DNA of 64,000 nucleotides from Histidinibacterium lentulum (lineage in GTDB: Bacteria; Pseudomonadota; Alphaproteobacteria; Rhodobacterales; Rhodobacteraceae). A program made the position numbers and the translations under genes. Shown piece after piece: positions 33,790-42,514 of this stretch. The stretch's first letter is position 1; each line of letters opens with the position of its first letter. The stretch lies in contig NZ_ML119081.1 in the NCBI RefSeq assembly GCF_003789055.1, positions 1-64,000 of the forward strand. Direction: 5' to 3'. The notes under the pieces were generated by a model. That model was not told the origin of the DNA. It made no database searches and saw nothing but the letters and a program-made list of their open reading frames with translations.

Positions 33790-34698
33790 GTGGATGGCGT
33801 GGCTCTACCTTCCTCCGGTCTGCCTGCCGGAGCCGGCGACGCGTGCCTCTTCGGCCTCTCGCTCTGCTCCGGCGCCGGCGGGCTCGATCTCGGGCTGCAC
33901 CTCGCACTCCCCGGATATCGCACTGTGGGTCATGTCGAGCGGGACGCCTACGCCGCGGCCGTCCTCGTGGCGCGGATGGAAGACGCGACCCTGGATCGCG
34001 CGCCTCTCTGGGACGACGTTGCCACCTTCGACGGCCGCCCATGGCGCGGCGCGGTGGACATCGTCACTGCGGGCTACCCGTGCCAGCCGTTCTCCGTCGC
34101 GGGCAAGCGCAGGGGCGCGGACGACCCGCGTCACCTCTGGCCGCATGTCGCCCGCATCATCGGCGAGGTCGAGCCGCCCTTCGTGTTCCTCGAGAATGTC
34201 GCCCATCATCTCCGCCTCGGCTTCCCCGAAGTCGCCGGAGGACTGGTCGGCATGGGCTACCGCCTTGCGGCAGGCCTCTTCACGGCGGCGGAGGTCGGTG
34301 CGCCGCACCGGCGCGAGCGGCTCTTCATCCTCGCCCACCGCGAGCGCGACCATCTGGCCGACCCCGCGCGCCTGTTCAGGGACGCGGTCGAGCGGCGGCA
34401 ACCGGACGGAGATGATGCGACTCTGGATGACGCCAACGGCGCGGGATCACAAGGACGGGGCGACGAGCCTCGCGAACACGCCGGTGAACGGGCTGCTTGG
34501 CCGCCAGGTCCTGGTGACGCCGACGGCTGGCGGGCGTTCCTGCGACACGCCCCGGACCTTGAACCCAGCATTCGTCGAGGCGCTGATGGGCTGGCCCACC
34601 GGGTGGACCGGCTTCGGCTCTGTGGCAACGGAGTGGTCCCGCTGGTCGCGGCGCATGCGCTCCGAACTCTCGCAGTTGAGCTGCTGGCCGATGGATGA
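33790..34698 (+). CDS. DNA cytosine-5 methyltransferase
   Basis: A 302-residue C5-type methyltransferase with motif I LSLCSGAGGLDLGL, motif IV GYPCQPFSVAGKR (catalytic Cys, about 98), motif VI FLENV, motif VIII HRRERLFIL and a C-terminal motif X RLRLCGNGVVPL (about 277). The target-recognition part is short. Start is a GTG at 33790. A second open frame covers the same DNA from 33794 to 34711 and codes a plausible C-terminus of its own. The gene pairs with the ParB-methyltransferase to modify phage DNA. Confidence 0.85.
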   Translation: MDGVALPSSGLPAGAGDACLFGLSLCSGAGGLDLGLHLALPGYRTVGHVERDAYAAAVLVARMEDATLDRAPLWDDVATFDGRPWRGAVDIVTAGYPCQPFSVAGKRRGADDPRHLWPHVARIIGEVEPPFVFLENVAHHLRLGFPEVAGGLVGMGYRLAAGLFTAAEVGAPHRRERLFILAHRERDHLADPARLFRDAVERRQPDGDDATLDDANGAGSQGRGDEPREHAGERAAWPPGPGDADGWRAFLRHAPDLEPSIRRGADGLAHRVDRLRLCGNGVVPLVAAHALRTLAVELLADG

Positions 34699-34711
34699 GG
34701 GTGCGCGATGA
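34412..34711 (+). CDS. Overlapping frame resembling a methyltransferase-associated C-terminus
   Basis: In the +1 frame relative to the C5 methyltransferase, the DNA codes MTPTARDHKDGATSL, then LNPAFVEALMGWPTGWTG and ATEWSRWSRRMR. This word order (NPxFVExLMGWPxGWT) is common in phage methyltransferase-related proteins. Its TGA overlaps the start of the next gene (ATGA, 34708-34711), which the C5 frame does not. Either a real overlapping gene or a relic of a frame change. The same frame is open from 33794. Confidence 0.4.
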   Translation: MMRLWMTPTARDHKDGATSLANTPVNGLLGRQVLVTPTAGGRSCDTPRTLNPAFVEALMGWPTGWTGFGSVATEWSRWSRRMRSELSQLSCWPMDEGAR

Positions 34712-35067
34712 AACAGAGCCGAGCCATGTCGCTGGTCGAAGCCATCGCTAACGTGGCGGTAGGCTATGGTGTCGCCGTCATCACGCAGATCCTCGTCTTC
34801 CCGGCCTTCGGGCTGCACACGACGCTGGCGCAGAACCTTAAGATGGGTGCGGTGTTCACGGTGGTGAGCATCGCGCGGTCCTATGTCCTGCGGCGGCTGT
34901 TCGAGGCGATCCGCATCCGTGAGCCCAAGTCGCCGAATGACGGAATGAAGGTGACGCGCTCTCGTCCGGTGAAATACACTCGCTTCGAGAGGGAGGAACG
35001 AAGCGAATGTCGGGCGGACAAAAGCATTGGGACGGGGTCTATGGTGCGAGGTCGGAAGACGAACTGA
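34708..35067 (+). CDS. DUF7220-like small membrane protein
   Basis: The first about 75 residues contain two hydrophobic segments (IANVAVGYGVAVITQILVF; FTVVSIARSYVLRRLFEAIR) and match DUF7220-type membrane proteins of phages. The remaining about 44 residues are basic and overlap the next gene by 61 bp. Such proteins normally end near RRLFEAIR, so the tail may be a read-on into cargo DNA. Function is unknown. Confidence 0.6.
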   Translation: MKQSRAMSLVEAIANVAVGYGVAVITQILVFPAFGLHTTLAQNLKMGAVFTVVSIARSYVLRRLFEAIRIREPKSPNDGMKVTRSRPVKYTRFEREERSECRADKSIGTGSMVRGRKTN

Positions 35068-35636
35068 CCTGGTTCGAGGCCACGCCCGGCCTTTCGCTCG
35101 AACTCGTCCGTGAGCACCTGCAGCCGGGTGAGCCGTTCATCGATATCGGCGCCGGCGCGTCGCGCCTCGTCGATGTCCTGCTCGATGAGGGCTTCGGCCC
35201 CCTCACCGTGCTGGACCTGTCAGGCGCCGCATTGGCGGTCAGCAGGCAGCGTCTCGGCGCTCGGGGCGACGACGTCGCCTGGACCGAGGCGGATATTACG
35301 ACATGGGAGCCGGAACGGGCCTACGCAGTCTGGCACGACCGTGCGGTGTTCCACTTTCTGACCGCAGTCGACGACCGTGCCGGTTACGCCCGCGCGCTTT
35401 CGGACGCCCTGCGACCGGGTGGGATTGCGATCATTGCGACCTTTGCGGATGACGGACCGGAGATGTGCTCGGGTCTGCCCGTGGTGCGCTATGCGCCCGA
35501 GGCTCTGGCGCAGGAACTCGACAGGTTGCTGCCGGGGCAGTTCGATATGATTGACGCTAGACGCCATCTGCACATCACGCCGAAGGGCAACCGGCAAAGC
35601 TTCCAGTACAGCGTGTTCCGGAAGACGGATCACTGA
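35007..35636 (+). CDS. Class I SAM-dependent methyltransferase (cargo)
   Basis: A 209-residue class I methyltransferase. SAM-binding motif I is FIDIGAGASRLVDVLL (about 46-61), followed by an acidic loop (TVLDLSGAAL) and a TehB/thiopurine-like layout (VWHDRAVFHFLTAVDDR). The substrate is probably a small molecule rather than DNA. It seems to be an independent cargo gene between the DNA methyltransferases and the terminase block. A terminator-like hairpin follows. Confidence 0.75.
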   Translation: MSGGQKHWDGVYGARSEDELTWFEATPGLSLELVREHLQPGEPFIDIGAGASRLVDVLLDEGFGPLTVLDLSGAALAVSRQRLGARGDDVAWTEADITTWEPERAYAVWHDRAVFHFLTAVDDRAGYARALSDALRPGGIAIIATFADDGPEMCSGLPVVRYAPEALAQELDRLLPGQFDMIDARRHLHITPKGNRQSFQYSVFRKTDH

Positions 35637-35643
35637 AACGAGA

Positions 35644-35669
35644 GCCGCCGCCCCGAGCGGGACGGCGGC
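35644..35669. terminator. Hairpin between convergent genes
   Basis: Arms GCCGCCG (35644-35650) and CGGCGGC (35663-35669) with an inner CCC/GGG pairing and a one-base bulge. It lies in the 57-bp gap between two convergent genes and may serve both strands. No T-run is present, so termination is only a likely role. Confidence 0.5.
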
Positions 35670-35693
35670 ATCGGACCGTGGTGATCTGCGGCC

Positions 35694-36281
35694 CTAGTCG
35701 CTGGGCAGGCTGTAAACCCGCCCGCGGCCCTCGACCTTCTCGGAAGTCACTTCGAGTCCGAGCTTCTTCTTGAGCGCGCCGGCGAAGGCGCCTCGGACCG
35801 TGTGCGGCTGCCAGCCCGTTTCGGCGACGATCTCGTCGATGGTCGCGCCGCCCTCGGCGCGGAGCATCTCGATCAGCTTCGCCTGCTTCGTGCCTGCGCG
35901 CGGTGCGCGCGCCTTGGGTGCGGGGTCGGCGTTGGCGGGAGCGTCCTGCGGGGGCTCTGGGCTCTGCGCCTCGTCGGCGCCCGTGGGCGCGCTGTCGCCT
36001 CCCTCCGGCTCGACGCCGATGGCGGCGAGACCCGCGTCCGTGATGTGCAGAAGGATGGCGCGGCCGTCCTCGTCGTTGCGCCAGATGCGGTTGAGGGCTG
36101 CGTCGGCCTTGGTCCGGCTGTCGGTCGTGGTCTCGGCGACCAGCCCGCGGGAGAGGAGCGCGCCGACCACCTTGGCGGCGGCGCCGCCGCGAAGGGAGCC
36201 GGGGAGCGGCAGGACGTTGCGGTCCTCGTTCTGCGCGGCGGCGCTGAGGATCACGAGCTGAGTGTCGGAAAGCTTGGTCAT
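35694..36281 (-). CDS. DUF3489 domain-containing protein
   Basis: A 195-residue protein. The N-terminus (LSDTQLVILSAAAQNEDRNV) and the C-terminal winged-helix-like DUF3489 part (KQAKLIEMLRAEGGATIDEI, then GWQPHTVRGAFAGALKKKLG) are separated by an Ala/Pro-rich linker. DUF3489 proteins are small HTH-type proteins common in alphaproteobacterial prophages; a regulatory role is likely. It runs opposite to the late genes. Confidence 0.85.
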   Translation of the reverse strand: MTKLSDTQLVILSAAAQNEDRNVLPLPGSLRGGAAAKVVGALLSRGLVAETTTDSRTKADAALNRIWRNDEDGRAILLHITDAGLAAIGVEPEGGDSAPTGADEAQSPEPPQDAPANADPAPKARAPRAGTKQAKLIEMLRAEGGATIDEIVAETGWQPHTVRGAFAGALKKKLGLEVTSEKVEGRGRVYSLPSD

Positions 36282-36377
36282 GGGGTCGTCTCCGTGTACG
36301 GGGCCCGCGACATGCGGCGCCTTCTACGACCCCGAGCCGCGCAGGGCGCGCGGCGGGAGTTCCGGCGGGGCCGGAGA

Positions 36378-36650
36378 TCACTCGGCGTGTTCGCCCTCGC
36401 CGAACGCGCTGTCGGTGATGCGCTTCAGGAGGCTGGCGTAGTGCTCCAGCGTGCCGACCATCGCCCAGCCCACCTCGTCGGGCGCGCAGTTGAAATGGTC
36501 GTCGCTGAGCGCCTGAAGGCGGGCGAGCATCTCGTCGATCTCGGCCTTCTTGCCGATGAAGGCCGCGAGCGCGGCTTCCTTGTTCCGGCGCGCCTTCTCG
36601 GCGCGGAGTTCGTGGCGCGGGGTGGTGATCTGGTTCAGGCGGGTGGTCAT
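36378..36650 (-). CDS. Small hypothetical protein
   Basis: A 90-residue, helical protein (LRAEKARRNKEAALAAFIGK, then EIDEMLARLQALSDDH). The ATG at 36650 is preferred over the frame open to 36710 because GGAG lies just upstream. It precedes DUF3489 on the same strand and may be co-transcribed with it. No known family. Confidence 0.6.
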   Translation of the reverse strand: MTTRLNQITTPRHELRAEKARRNKEAALAAFIGKKAEIDEMLARLQALSDDHFNCAPDEVGWAMVGTLEHYASLLKRITDSAFGEGEHAE

Positions 36651-36711
36651 CGGGGTGGCTCCGTGGTGAGTTGCATCGTCCTCCTGGAGACACGTTCCCT
36701 CTGTCCGCACC

Positions 36712-36750
36712 GCTTATCAACTCGATAAGCACATGATTCTGAATGATAAT
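36712..36750 (+). promoter_or_regulatory. Candidate late promoter and operator
   Basis: A perfect 7-bp inverted repeat GCTTATC / GATAAGC with 5-base spacer (36712-36730) is followed by a good -10-like GATAAT at 36745-36750, 12 bases before the small-terminase start. The region is AT-rich against GC-rich flanks. It lies between divergent genes and heads the whole structural block, so it probably drives or controls late expression. Confidence 0.5.
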
Positions 36751-36761
36751 CGGAGCCTTCG

Positions 36762-37346
36762 ATGCTGGGCATGAGCGAGCGCCAGTACGCCGCCCATGTC
36801 GGGTTGTCGCGCGGCGCGATCCAGAAGGCGAAGGCCGCCAGCCGGCTCGTCCTGCACGAGGATGGCAGCATCGACGCAGCGGCGTCCGACCAGCGGCGAG
36901 CCGAGACGACGGATCCGTCGAAGACCAGGAAGCCGGCGTCGCCGAAGCTGAAGCCCGTGCCCGAGGCCGCCGTCGCCGCCGTCGGCGACACGCTACGGGA
37001 ACAGGGGCTATCCGCCCCGGCCATGGGTGGCGGCACGACGTTCCTGCAGGCCAAGACCGCGAACGAGGTGCTGAAGGCGCAGGAGCGGCGCATCCGGCTC
37101 CAGAAGCTGAAGGGGGAACTGGTCGACCGTGCGCGGGCGGAGACGCTGATGTTCCGGCTCGCGCGCGACGAACGCGATGCGTGGGTGACCTGGCCCGCGC
37201 GAGTTGCCGCGCTGATGGCCTCGGAGATCACCGCGGCGCTGGGGGATGCATGCGAGGTGGAGGCGGCGCAGATGCAGAAGGTTCTGGAGGCCCATGTCCG
37301 CGCCCAGCTCGACAGCCTCGCGGAGATCCAACCCGGGCTTGGATGA
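36762..37346 (+). CDS. Terminase small subunit-like protein
   Basis: A 194-residue protein. The N-terminus is an HTH (MSERQYAAHVGLSRGAIQKA) as in Nu1-type small terminases, and the middle and C-terminus are helical (AQERRIRLQKLKGELVDRAR, then FRLARDERDAWVTWP). It would recognise the phage packaging site. GGAG lies six bases before the ATG. It overlaps the large subunit by 53 bp, which is usual for this pair. Confidence 0.8.
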   Translation: MLGMSERQYAAHVGLSRGAIQKAKAASRLVLHEDGSIDAAASDQRRAETTDPSKTRKPASPKLKPVPEAAVAAVGDTLREQGLSAPAMGGGTTFLQAKTANEVLKAQERRIRLQKLKGELVDRARAETLMFRLARDERDAWVTWPARVAALMASEITAALGDACEVEAAQMQKVLEAHVRAQLDSLAEIQPGLG

Positions 37347-39288
37347 GGATCTCTTCGGGTTCGACGGCGCCGCCGCGCTGATCCGCGCCTGGTCGCGGGG
37401 GCTGCGTCCCGACCCGGATCTGACCGTCTCGAGCTGGGCGGACCGCCACCGGAAACTCGCTTCGCGCGCCTCGGCCGAGCCCGGGCAGTACCGGTCCGCG
37501 CGCACGCCCTACATGCGCGAAATCATGGACCGGCTCTCGCCCGGCGATCCCACCCATCGGATCGTGTTCATGAAGGCCGCGCAGGTCGGCGCGACCGAGG
37601 CCGGCAACAACTGGATCGGCTTCGTCATCCACCAGGCGCCGGGGCCGATGCTGGCGGTCCAGCCGACGGTGGAGCTGGCGAAGCGCAACTCGCGCCAGCG
37701 GATCGACCCGCTGATCGACGAGAGCCCCGGCCTGCGGGAGCGGGTGAAGCCGGCGCGCTCCCGCGACGCTGGCAACACGATGCTGTCGAAGGAGTTCGCG
37801 GGCGGCATCCTGATCATGACGGGCGCGAACTCGGCGGTCGGGCTGCGGTCCACACCGGCGCGCTACATCTTCCTCGACGAGGTCGACGCCTATCCAGCCT
37901 CGGCCGACGAGGAAGGCGACCCGGTCACGCTGGCCGAGGCCCGCTCGCTGACCTTCGCCCATCGGCGCAAGGTGTTCCTGGTGTCGACCCCGACGATCCG
38001 GGGGCTCTCCCGGATCGAGCGCGAGTTCGAGGCGTCCGACCAGCGACGGTACTTCGTGCCGTGCCCGCATTGCGACGCGATGCAGTGGCTGAAGTTCGAG
38101 CGGCTGCGCTGGGAGAAGGGGCGGCCGGAGAAGGCTGAGTATCAATGCGAGGGCTGCGAGCGGCCGATCGCCGAGCACCACAAGACGAGGATGCTCGAGC
38201 GCGGCGAGTGGCGCGCGACGGGAACGGCTACCGATCCCACGACGGCCGGCTACCACCTCTCGGCGCTCTATTCGCCGGTGGGTTGGCTCAGCTGGCAGCG
38301 GATTGCTCGAGCGCATGAGGCGGCACGGGGCAGCGACGAGGCGATGCGGGCGTTCCGGAACACCATTCTCGGCGAGACCTGGATGGAAACCGGCGAGGCG
38401 CCCGACTGGCAGCGGCTGGCGGACCGGCGCGAGGCATGGACGCCGGGCACGGTGCCCGAGCGCGGGCTCTTCCTGACCGCGGGCGCCGACGTTCAGAAGG
38501 ACCGGATCGAGGTCGATGTCTGGGCCTGGGGCCGCGGGCTGGAAAGCTGGCTCGTCGACCACCTCGTGCTTGAGGGCGGTCCCGGCGATCCGGCCTGCTG
38601 GCAGCTGCTCACCGATCTGCTGGGGCGCACATGGTCCCATGCCTCCGGCGAGCATCTGGCGCTCGCGCGGCTCGCGATCGACACGGGCTACGAGACCAGC
38701 GCGGTCTATGCCTGGTCGCGCCAGGTGGGGTTCGCGCAGGTGGCGCCGGTGAAGGGCGTCGAGGGGTTCACGCGAACAAGTCCTGTGACCGGGCCGACCT
38801 ATGTCGATGCGACTGTCGCGGGCAAGCGGCTCCGGCGCGGCGCGCGGCTCTGGACCGTCGCCACCTCGACCTTCAAGGCCGAGACCTATCGCTTCCTGCG
38901 GCAGGACCGGCCGACGAGGGAAGAACAGGCGGCCGGTGCGCTGTGCCCGCCCGGCACGATCCACCTACCGGACTGGGCGGACAGCGAATGGCTCAAGCAG
39001 CTGACCGCCGAGCAGCTGGTGACGGTGCGCACGAAACGCGGCTTTGCGCGGCTCGAATGGCAGAAGCTCCGCGAGCGCAACGAGGCGCTGGACACACGGG
39101 TCTATGCCCGCGCGGCAGCGTGGATCGCGGGCGCGGATCGTTGGCCCGAAGCACGCTGGGCCGATCTGGAAGCGCAGCTCGGGGTGGCGAAGCAGGACGG
39201 GCCCGAGGCTGGTCCGGCGATGGCGCCGTCCAGCCCGACACGAACGACGCCGCGCCGGCGGACGGTGCGCTCGAGCTACATGAGGTGA
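37294..39288 (+). CDS. Terminase large subunit (GpA family)
   Basis: A 664-residue packaging ATPase/nuclease of the GpA family. The ATPase has a Walker A-like KAAQVGATEAGNN (about 88-100) and Walker B YIFLDEVDAYP (about 190-200). A zinc-ribbon follows (PCPHCDAMQW ... CEGCERP, about 253-295), and the nuclease acids appear in TAGADVQKDRIEVDVW (about 395-410) and LAIDTGYET. The ATG at 37294 replaces an upstream ATG at 37246 that would prefix an Arg-rich, unlikely sequence. It drives DNA packaging into proheads. Confidence 0.92.
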   Translation: MSAPSSTASRRSNPGLDEDLFGFDGAAALIRAWSRGLRPDPDLTVSSWADRHRKLASRASAEPGQYRSARTPYMREIMDRLSPGDPTHRIVFMKAAQVGATEAGNNWIGFVIHQAPGPMLAVQPTVELAKRNSRQRIDPLIDESPGLRERVKPARSRDAGNTMLSKEFAGGILIMTGANSAVGLRSTPARYIFLDEVDAYPASADEEGDPVTLAEARSLTFAHRRKVFLVSTPTIRGLSRIEREFEASDQRRYFVPCPHCDAMQWLKFERLRWEKGRPEKAEYQCEGCERPIAEHHKTRMLERGEWRATGTATDPTTAGYHLSALYSPVGWLSWQRIARAHEAARGSDEAMRAFRNTILGETWMETGEAPDWQRLADRREAWTPGTVPERGLFLTAGADVQKDRIEVDVWAWGRGLESWLVDHLVLEGGPGDPACWQLLTDLLGRTWSHASGEHLALARLAIDTGYETSAVYAWSRQVGFAQVAPVKGVEGFTRTSPVTGPTYVDATVAGKRLRRGARLWTVATSTFKAETYRFLRQDRPTREEQAAGALCPPGTIHLPDWADSEWLKQLTAEQLVTVRTKRGFARLEWQKLRERNEALDTRVYARAAAWIAGADRWPEARWADLEAQLGVAKQDGPEAGPAMAPSSPTRTTPRRRTVRSSYMR

Positions 39289-39291
39289 TCC

Positions 39292-39507
39292 ATGGCCACG
39301 GCCGCCGAGCTCCGCGCCCGCCGCGACGCGCTGACCGCGCAGCGGTCCTCGGGCGTGGCGCGGGTCAGCTATGACGGCAAGACCGTGGACTACCGCAGCG
39401 TCGCCGAGATCGACCGGGCCATCGAGGCGCTGGATCGCGAGATCGCCACGGCCGAGGGGCGTCGGCTTGTGCGGCAAGTGCGCGTGACGACGGCGAAGGG
39501 GCTCTGA
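39292..39507 (+). CDS. gpW-like head-tail joining protein
   Basis: A 71-residue protein of gpW type (MATAAELRARRDALTAQRSS, then YRSVAEIDRAIEALDREIAT). In lambda gpW completes the head and joins it to the tail. It sits in the standard place between the large terminase and the portal gene, 3 bp after the former. Confidence 0.85.
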   Translation: MATAAELRARRDALTAQRSSGVARVSYDGKTVDYRSVAEIDRAIEALDREIATAEGRRLVRQVRVTTAKGL

Positions 39508-39511
39508 ACCC

Positions 39512-41032
39512 ATGGGCCTCTTCGACCGCTTCCGCCGTCGGTCCGCCGGCGGCCCCGCCGCCGTACGCGCCCGCCTTGAGGGCGCCATGGCGAAGCGTCG
39601 GCTGCGCGGCTGGAACCCGCCGCTCGAGAACATCAACGCGCTGGTCGCCTCCGGTGGCCCGCGTCTGCTGGCGCGGTCCCGAGAGCTGGTGGTGACGAAC
39701 GGCTATGCCGCCAACGCCTGCGAAGCCTTCGCGGCCAACCTTGTCGGCGACGGGATCAAGCCGTCCTCGCTGATCGGAGACGCCGATCTGCGCGACCAGG
39801 TGCAGCGGCTCTGGCTCGCCTGGACCGACGAGGCCGATGCGGACGGGCTGACCGACTTCTACGGCCTGCAGGCCATGGTCGCGCGCGAGATGTTCGTCGC
39901 CGGCGAGTGCTTTGTCCGGCTGCGCACGCGCCGGACCGAGGACGGACTGCTCGTCCCGCTGCAGCTGCAGCTTCTCCAGTCCGAGATGCTGCCCTTCGAG
40001 AAGACCGAGACGGCGGCGAACGGCAACCGCATCCGCTGCGGGATCGAGTTCGATGCGATCGGGCGACGCGTGGCCTACCACTTCCGCCGCCGGCATCCGG
40101 GTGACAGCACCGACCAGGGGGCGGTGATCCCGGAGACTGCGCGCGTGCCGGCGGCCGACGTGCTGCACATCTACCGGCCGATCGATGCGGGCCAGATCCG
40201 GGGACTACCGCATATCGCGCCGGCGATGGTGCGGCTGTTCCTGCTCGACCAGTACGACGACGCAGAGCTCGATCGGAAGAAGACCGCGGCGATGTTCGCG
40301 GGGTTCATCACCAAGACCGCGCCGGAAGAGCCCATGATGGGCGAGGCCGAGGCGGACTTGGACGGGGCCGCCATCGCGAGCCTCGAGCCCGGCACGATGC
40401 AGGTGCTGCTGCCGGGCGAGGACGTGAAGTTCTCGTCGCCGGCGGATGTCGGCGGCGGCTACGAGGCGTTCCAATACCGCACGCTGCTGGCGGTCTCGGC
40501 CTCGCTCGGGCTGCCCTATCACCTCGTCACCGGCGATGTCCGGCAGGCGAACTACTCGAGCCTCAGGGCCGAGCTTGTCGAGTTCCGCCGCCGCATCGGC
40601 CAACTGCAGCATGGCGTGATCGTGCACCAGCTCTGCCGCGCGGTCTGGCAGCGCTGGCTGGAGACGGCGGTGCTGTCGGGCGCGCTCGATGCCGATGCTG
40701 CGGCGGTGCGGCCGGTGCAATGGATCCCGCCGCGCTGGGACTGGGTCGATCCGCTGAAGGACATCCAGGCGCAGGTGCTGGCGATGGAGGCCGGCATCAC
40801 CTCGCGGCGCAAGGTAGTCGAGGCCACCGGTTACGACATCGAGGAAGTCGACCGCGAGAACGCCGCCGACGCCGCGCACGCGACGGGTCTCGGCCTGCGC
40901 TACCGCACGAGCCCCGGCGAGACGCAAGGCGCCCGCGCGTCTCCGGCAACGCGGGCAACGCCCGGCGATGGCGCCGGCAACGACTCGGACGACGGCGCGG
41001 CGACGACCGATCCGGCCACCGAACAGGAGTGA
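39512..41032 (+). CDS. Portal protein (lambda family)
   Basis: A 506-residue lambda-type portal protein. Typical words include LVVTNGYAANACEAFAANLV, then GEDVKFSSPADVGGGYEAFQ and LPYHLVTGDVRQANYSSLRA. It forms the ring at the head vertex through which DNA enters. It follows gpW by 4 bp. The C-terminus is low-complexity and lies just before the protease gene. Confidence 0.92.
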   Translation: MGLFDRFRRRSAGGPAAVRARLEGAMAKRRLRGWNPPLENINALVASGGPRLLARSRELVVTNGYAANACEAFAANLVGDGIKPSSLIGDADLRDQVQRLWLAWTDEADADGLTDFYGLQAMVAREMFVAGECFVRLRTRRTEDGLLVPLQLQLLQSEMLPFEKTETAANGNRIRCGIEFDAIGRRVAYHFRRRHPGDSTDQGAVIPETARVPAADVLHIYRPIDAGQIRGLPHIAPAMVRLFLLDQYDDAELDRKKTAAMFAGFITKTAPEEPMMGEAEADLDGAAIASLEPGTMQVLLPGEDVKFSSPADVGGGYEAFQYRTLLAVSASLGLPYHLVTGDVRQANYSSLRAELVEFRRRIGQLQHGVIVHQLCRAVWQRWLETAVLSGALDADAAAVRPVQWIPPRWDWVDPLKDIQAQVLAMEAGITSRRKVVEATGYDIEEVDRENAADAAHATGLGLRYRTSPGETQGARASPATRATPGDGAGNDSDDGAATTDPATEQE

Positions 41033-41036
41033 CGAC

Positions 41037-42062
41037 ATGGCAAGCTGGTATGCGATCCGCGCCCGGGGAACGGGGGCGGAAGTTGCGATCTATGACGAGA
41101 TCGGCGCCTACGGGGTCTCGGCGAAGGGGTTTCTCAGCGACCTGGGCGCGCTGTCCGAGGGCACGCCCGTCGATCTGCGGCTCAACAGCCCTGGCGGTTC
41201 GGTCTTCGACGCGGTCGCGATCCACAACGCGATCAAGCGGCACGAAGGCCCGGTCACGGTCTGGATCGACGGCATCGCCGCCTCGGCGGCCTCCTATGTC
41301 GCCATGGCGGGCGACGAGATCGTCATGCCGGAGAACGCCTTCCTGATGATCCATGATCCGGCCGGCCTCGTGATGGGCACGGCCGAGGACATGCGCGCCA
41401 TGGCCGAGGCGCTCGACAAGGTGAAAGGCAGCCTCGTTTCCGGCTATGCCGCGAAATCCGGCCGGACGCCGGAGGAAGTCTCGGCGCTCATGGCTGCCGA
41501 GACCTGGTTCGACGCGTCGGACGCCGTGGCGCAGGGCTTCGCCGACCGGCTGATCGAGCCTGTCCGGATCGCCGCGAACTTCGACATCGGGCGCTTCCGC
41601 AACGCGCCGCCGATGTTGGTCGAAGCGATCGGGGCCGAGCCGGAGCCCGACAGCGAGAGCGACGGCGGTGAGATCGAAGCGGAGGAGGACACTGAGGCCG
41701 CCGCCGAAGGCGACGAGGTCGCGGACGCCGAGGACCAGCCGGCCCCCACTTCCGATACCCCGGAGCCGCCGGCCGAGACGCCACCGCCCAGTGGCGCGCC
41801 GCCCGATCCCGCCGCGATCCGGGCCGAGGCCATAGGCCACGCCCGGGCTGTCGTCGACCTCTGCCTCCTCGCAGGCCAACCGCAGATGGCGGGCCGCTTC
41901 CTCGAAGAGGACGCGAGCCTCGACGAGGTGCGCGCCGCGCTCCTCGCCGCCAAGGCCGAGGCCGAGCCCGAGATCGCGCCCCATCACCCGCAGCCCGGCC
42001 GCTCCTCGGCCGCGCGCCCCTGGGGCGAGATCGTCGCCCGCACCTTCAAGCTGAAAGGATGA
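41037..42062 (+). CDS. ClpP-like head maturation protease
   Basis: A 341-residue protein. The first about 190 residues are a ClpP/SppA-like protease: LNSPGGSVFDAVAIHNAI (about 58-75), the catalytic Ser in GIAASAASYVAM (about 83-94) and His in AFLMIHDPAG (about 106). The C-terminal part is an acidic Glu/Ala/Pro region, perhaps a scaffold domain. It cleaves scaffold and capsid proteins during head assembly. Position between portal and decoration genes is standard. Confidence 0.9.
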   Translation: MASWYAIRARGTGAEVAIYDEIGAYGVSAKGFLSDLGALSEGTPVDLRLNSPGGSVFDAVAIHNAIKRHEGPVTVWIDGIAASAASYVAMAGDEIVMPENAFLMIHDPAGLVMGTAEDMRAMAEALDKVKGSLVSGYAAKSGRTPEEVSALMAAETWFDASDAVAQGFADRLIEPVRIAANFDIGRFRNAPPMLVEAIGAEPEPDSESDGGEIEAEEDTEAAAEGDEVADAEDQPAPTSDTPEPPAETPPPSGAPPDPAAIRAEAIGHARAVVDLCLLAGQPQMAGRFLEEDASLDEVRAALLAAKAEAEPEIAPHHPQPGRSSAARPWGEIVARTFKLKG

Positions 42063-42066
42063 CACC

Positions 42067-42432
42067 ATGACCACGCTGGTCGAAGGCACGCACCCCGGCG
42101 GCTTCCTCGTCTGGGAAGCCTTCCGCGACTACACCCGCGAGACGATCACCGTCGCCGCCGGCACGCTAGAGCCCGGCACGGTGCTGGGCAAGATCACCGC
42201 GTCCGGCAAATACACCGCCCACGAGCCGGCCGCCGTCGACGGCACCGAGACCGCCGTCGCCGTGCTCTGGGGCAATGCGGATGCGTCCGCCGGCGACGTG
42301 CCGGCCGTCGCCGTCGTCCGCGGCCCCGCCATCGTCAACCGTCACGACCTCGTCTTCGCCGGCACGCCCAGCGAGGGCGAGATCGCGGCCGCCCACACGG
42401 CGCTCCTCGCCGCGGGCATCCTCGTCCGCTGA
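42067..42432 (+). CDS. Head decoration protein D
   Basis: A 121-residue protein of lambda gpD type (FRDYTRETITVAAGTLEPGT, then VLGKITASGKYTAHEPAAVD and GPAIVNRHDLVFAG). It stabilises the expanded capsid. It is followed by the major capsid gene. The assignment is firm. Confidence 0.9.
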   Translation: MTTLVEGTHPGGFLVWEAFRDYTRETITVAAGTLEPGTVLGKITASGKYTAHEPAAVDGTETAVAVLWGNADASAGDVPAVAVVRGPAIVNRHDLVFAGTPSEGEIAAAHTALLAAGILVR

Positions 42433-42514
42433 CCCAGTTCCCTTTTTCACGCGCGCCCGCACGCAAAACCGGCATCCACTTTTGCTGGGCGCGCTCCTGA
42501 CAGGAGGCATCCTC

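Noticed and set aside
32433-33923. Minus-strand frame of 496 codons opposite the methyltransferase
   Set aside because: Composition is Arg/Ala/Val-rich without motifs; the plus strand codes DPPY and SAM motifs.
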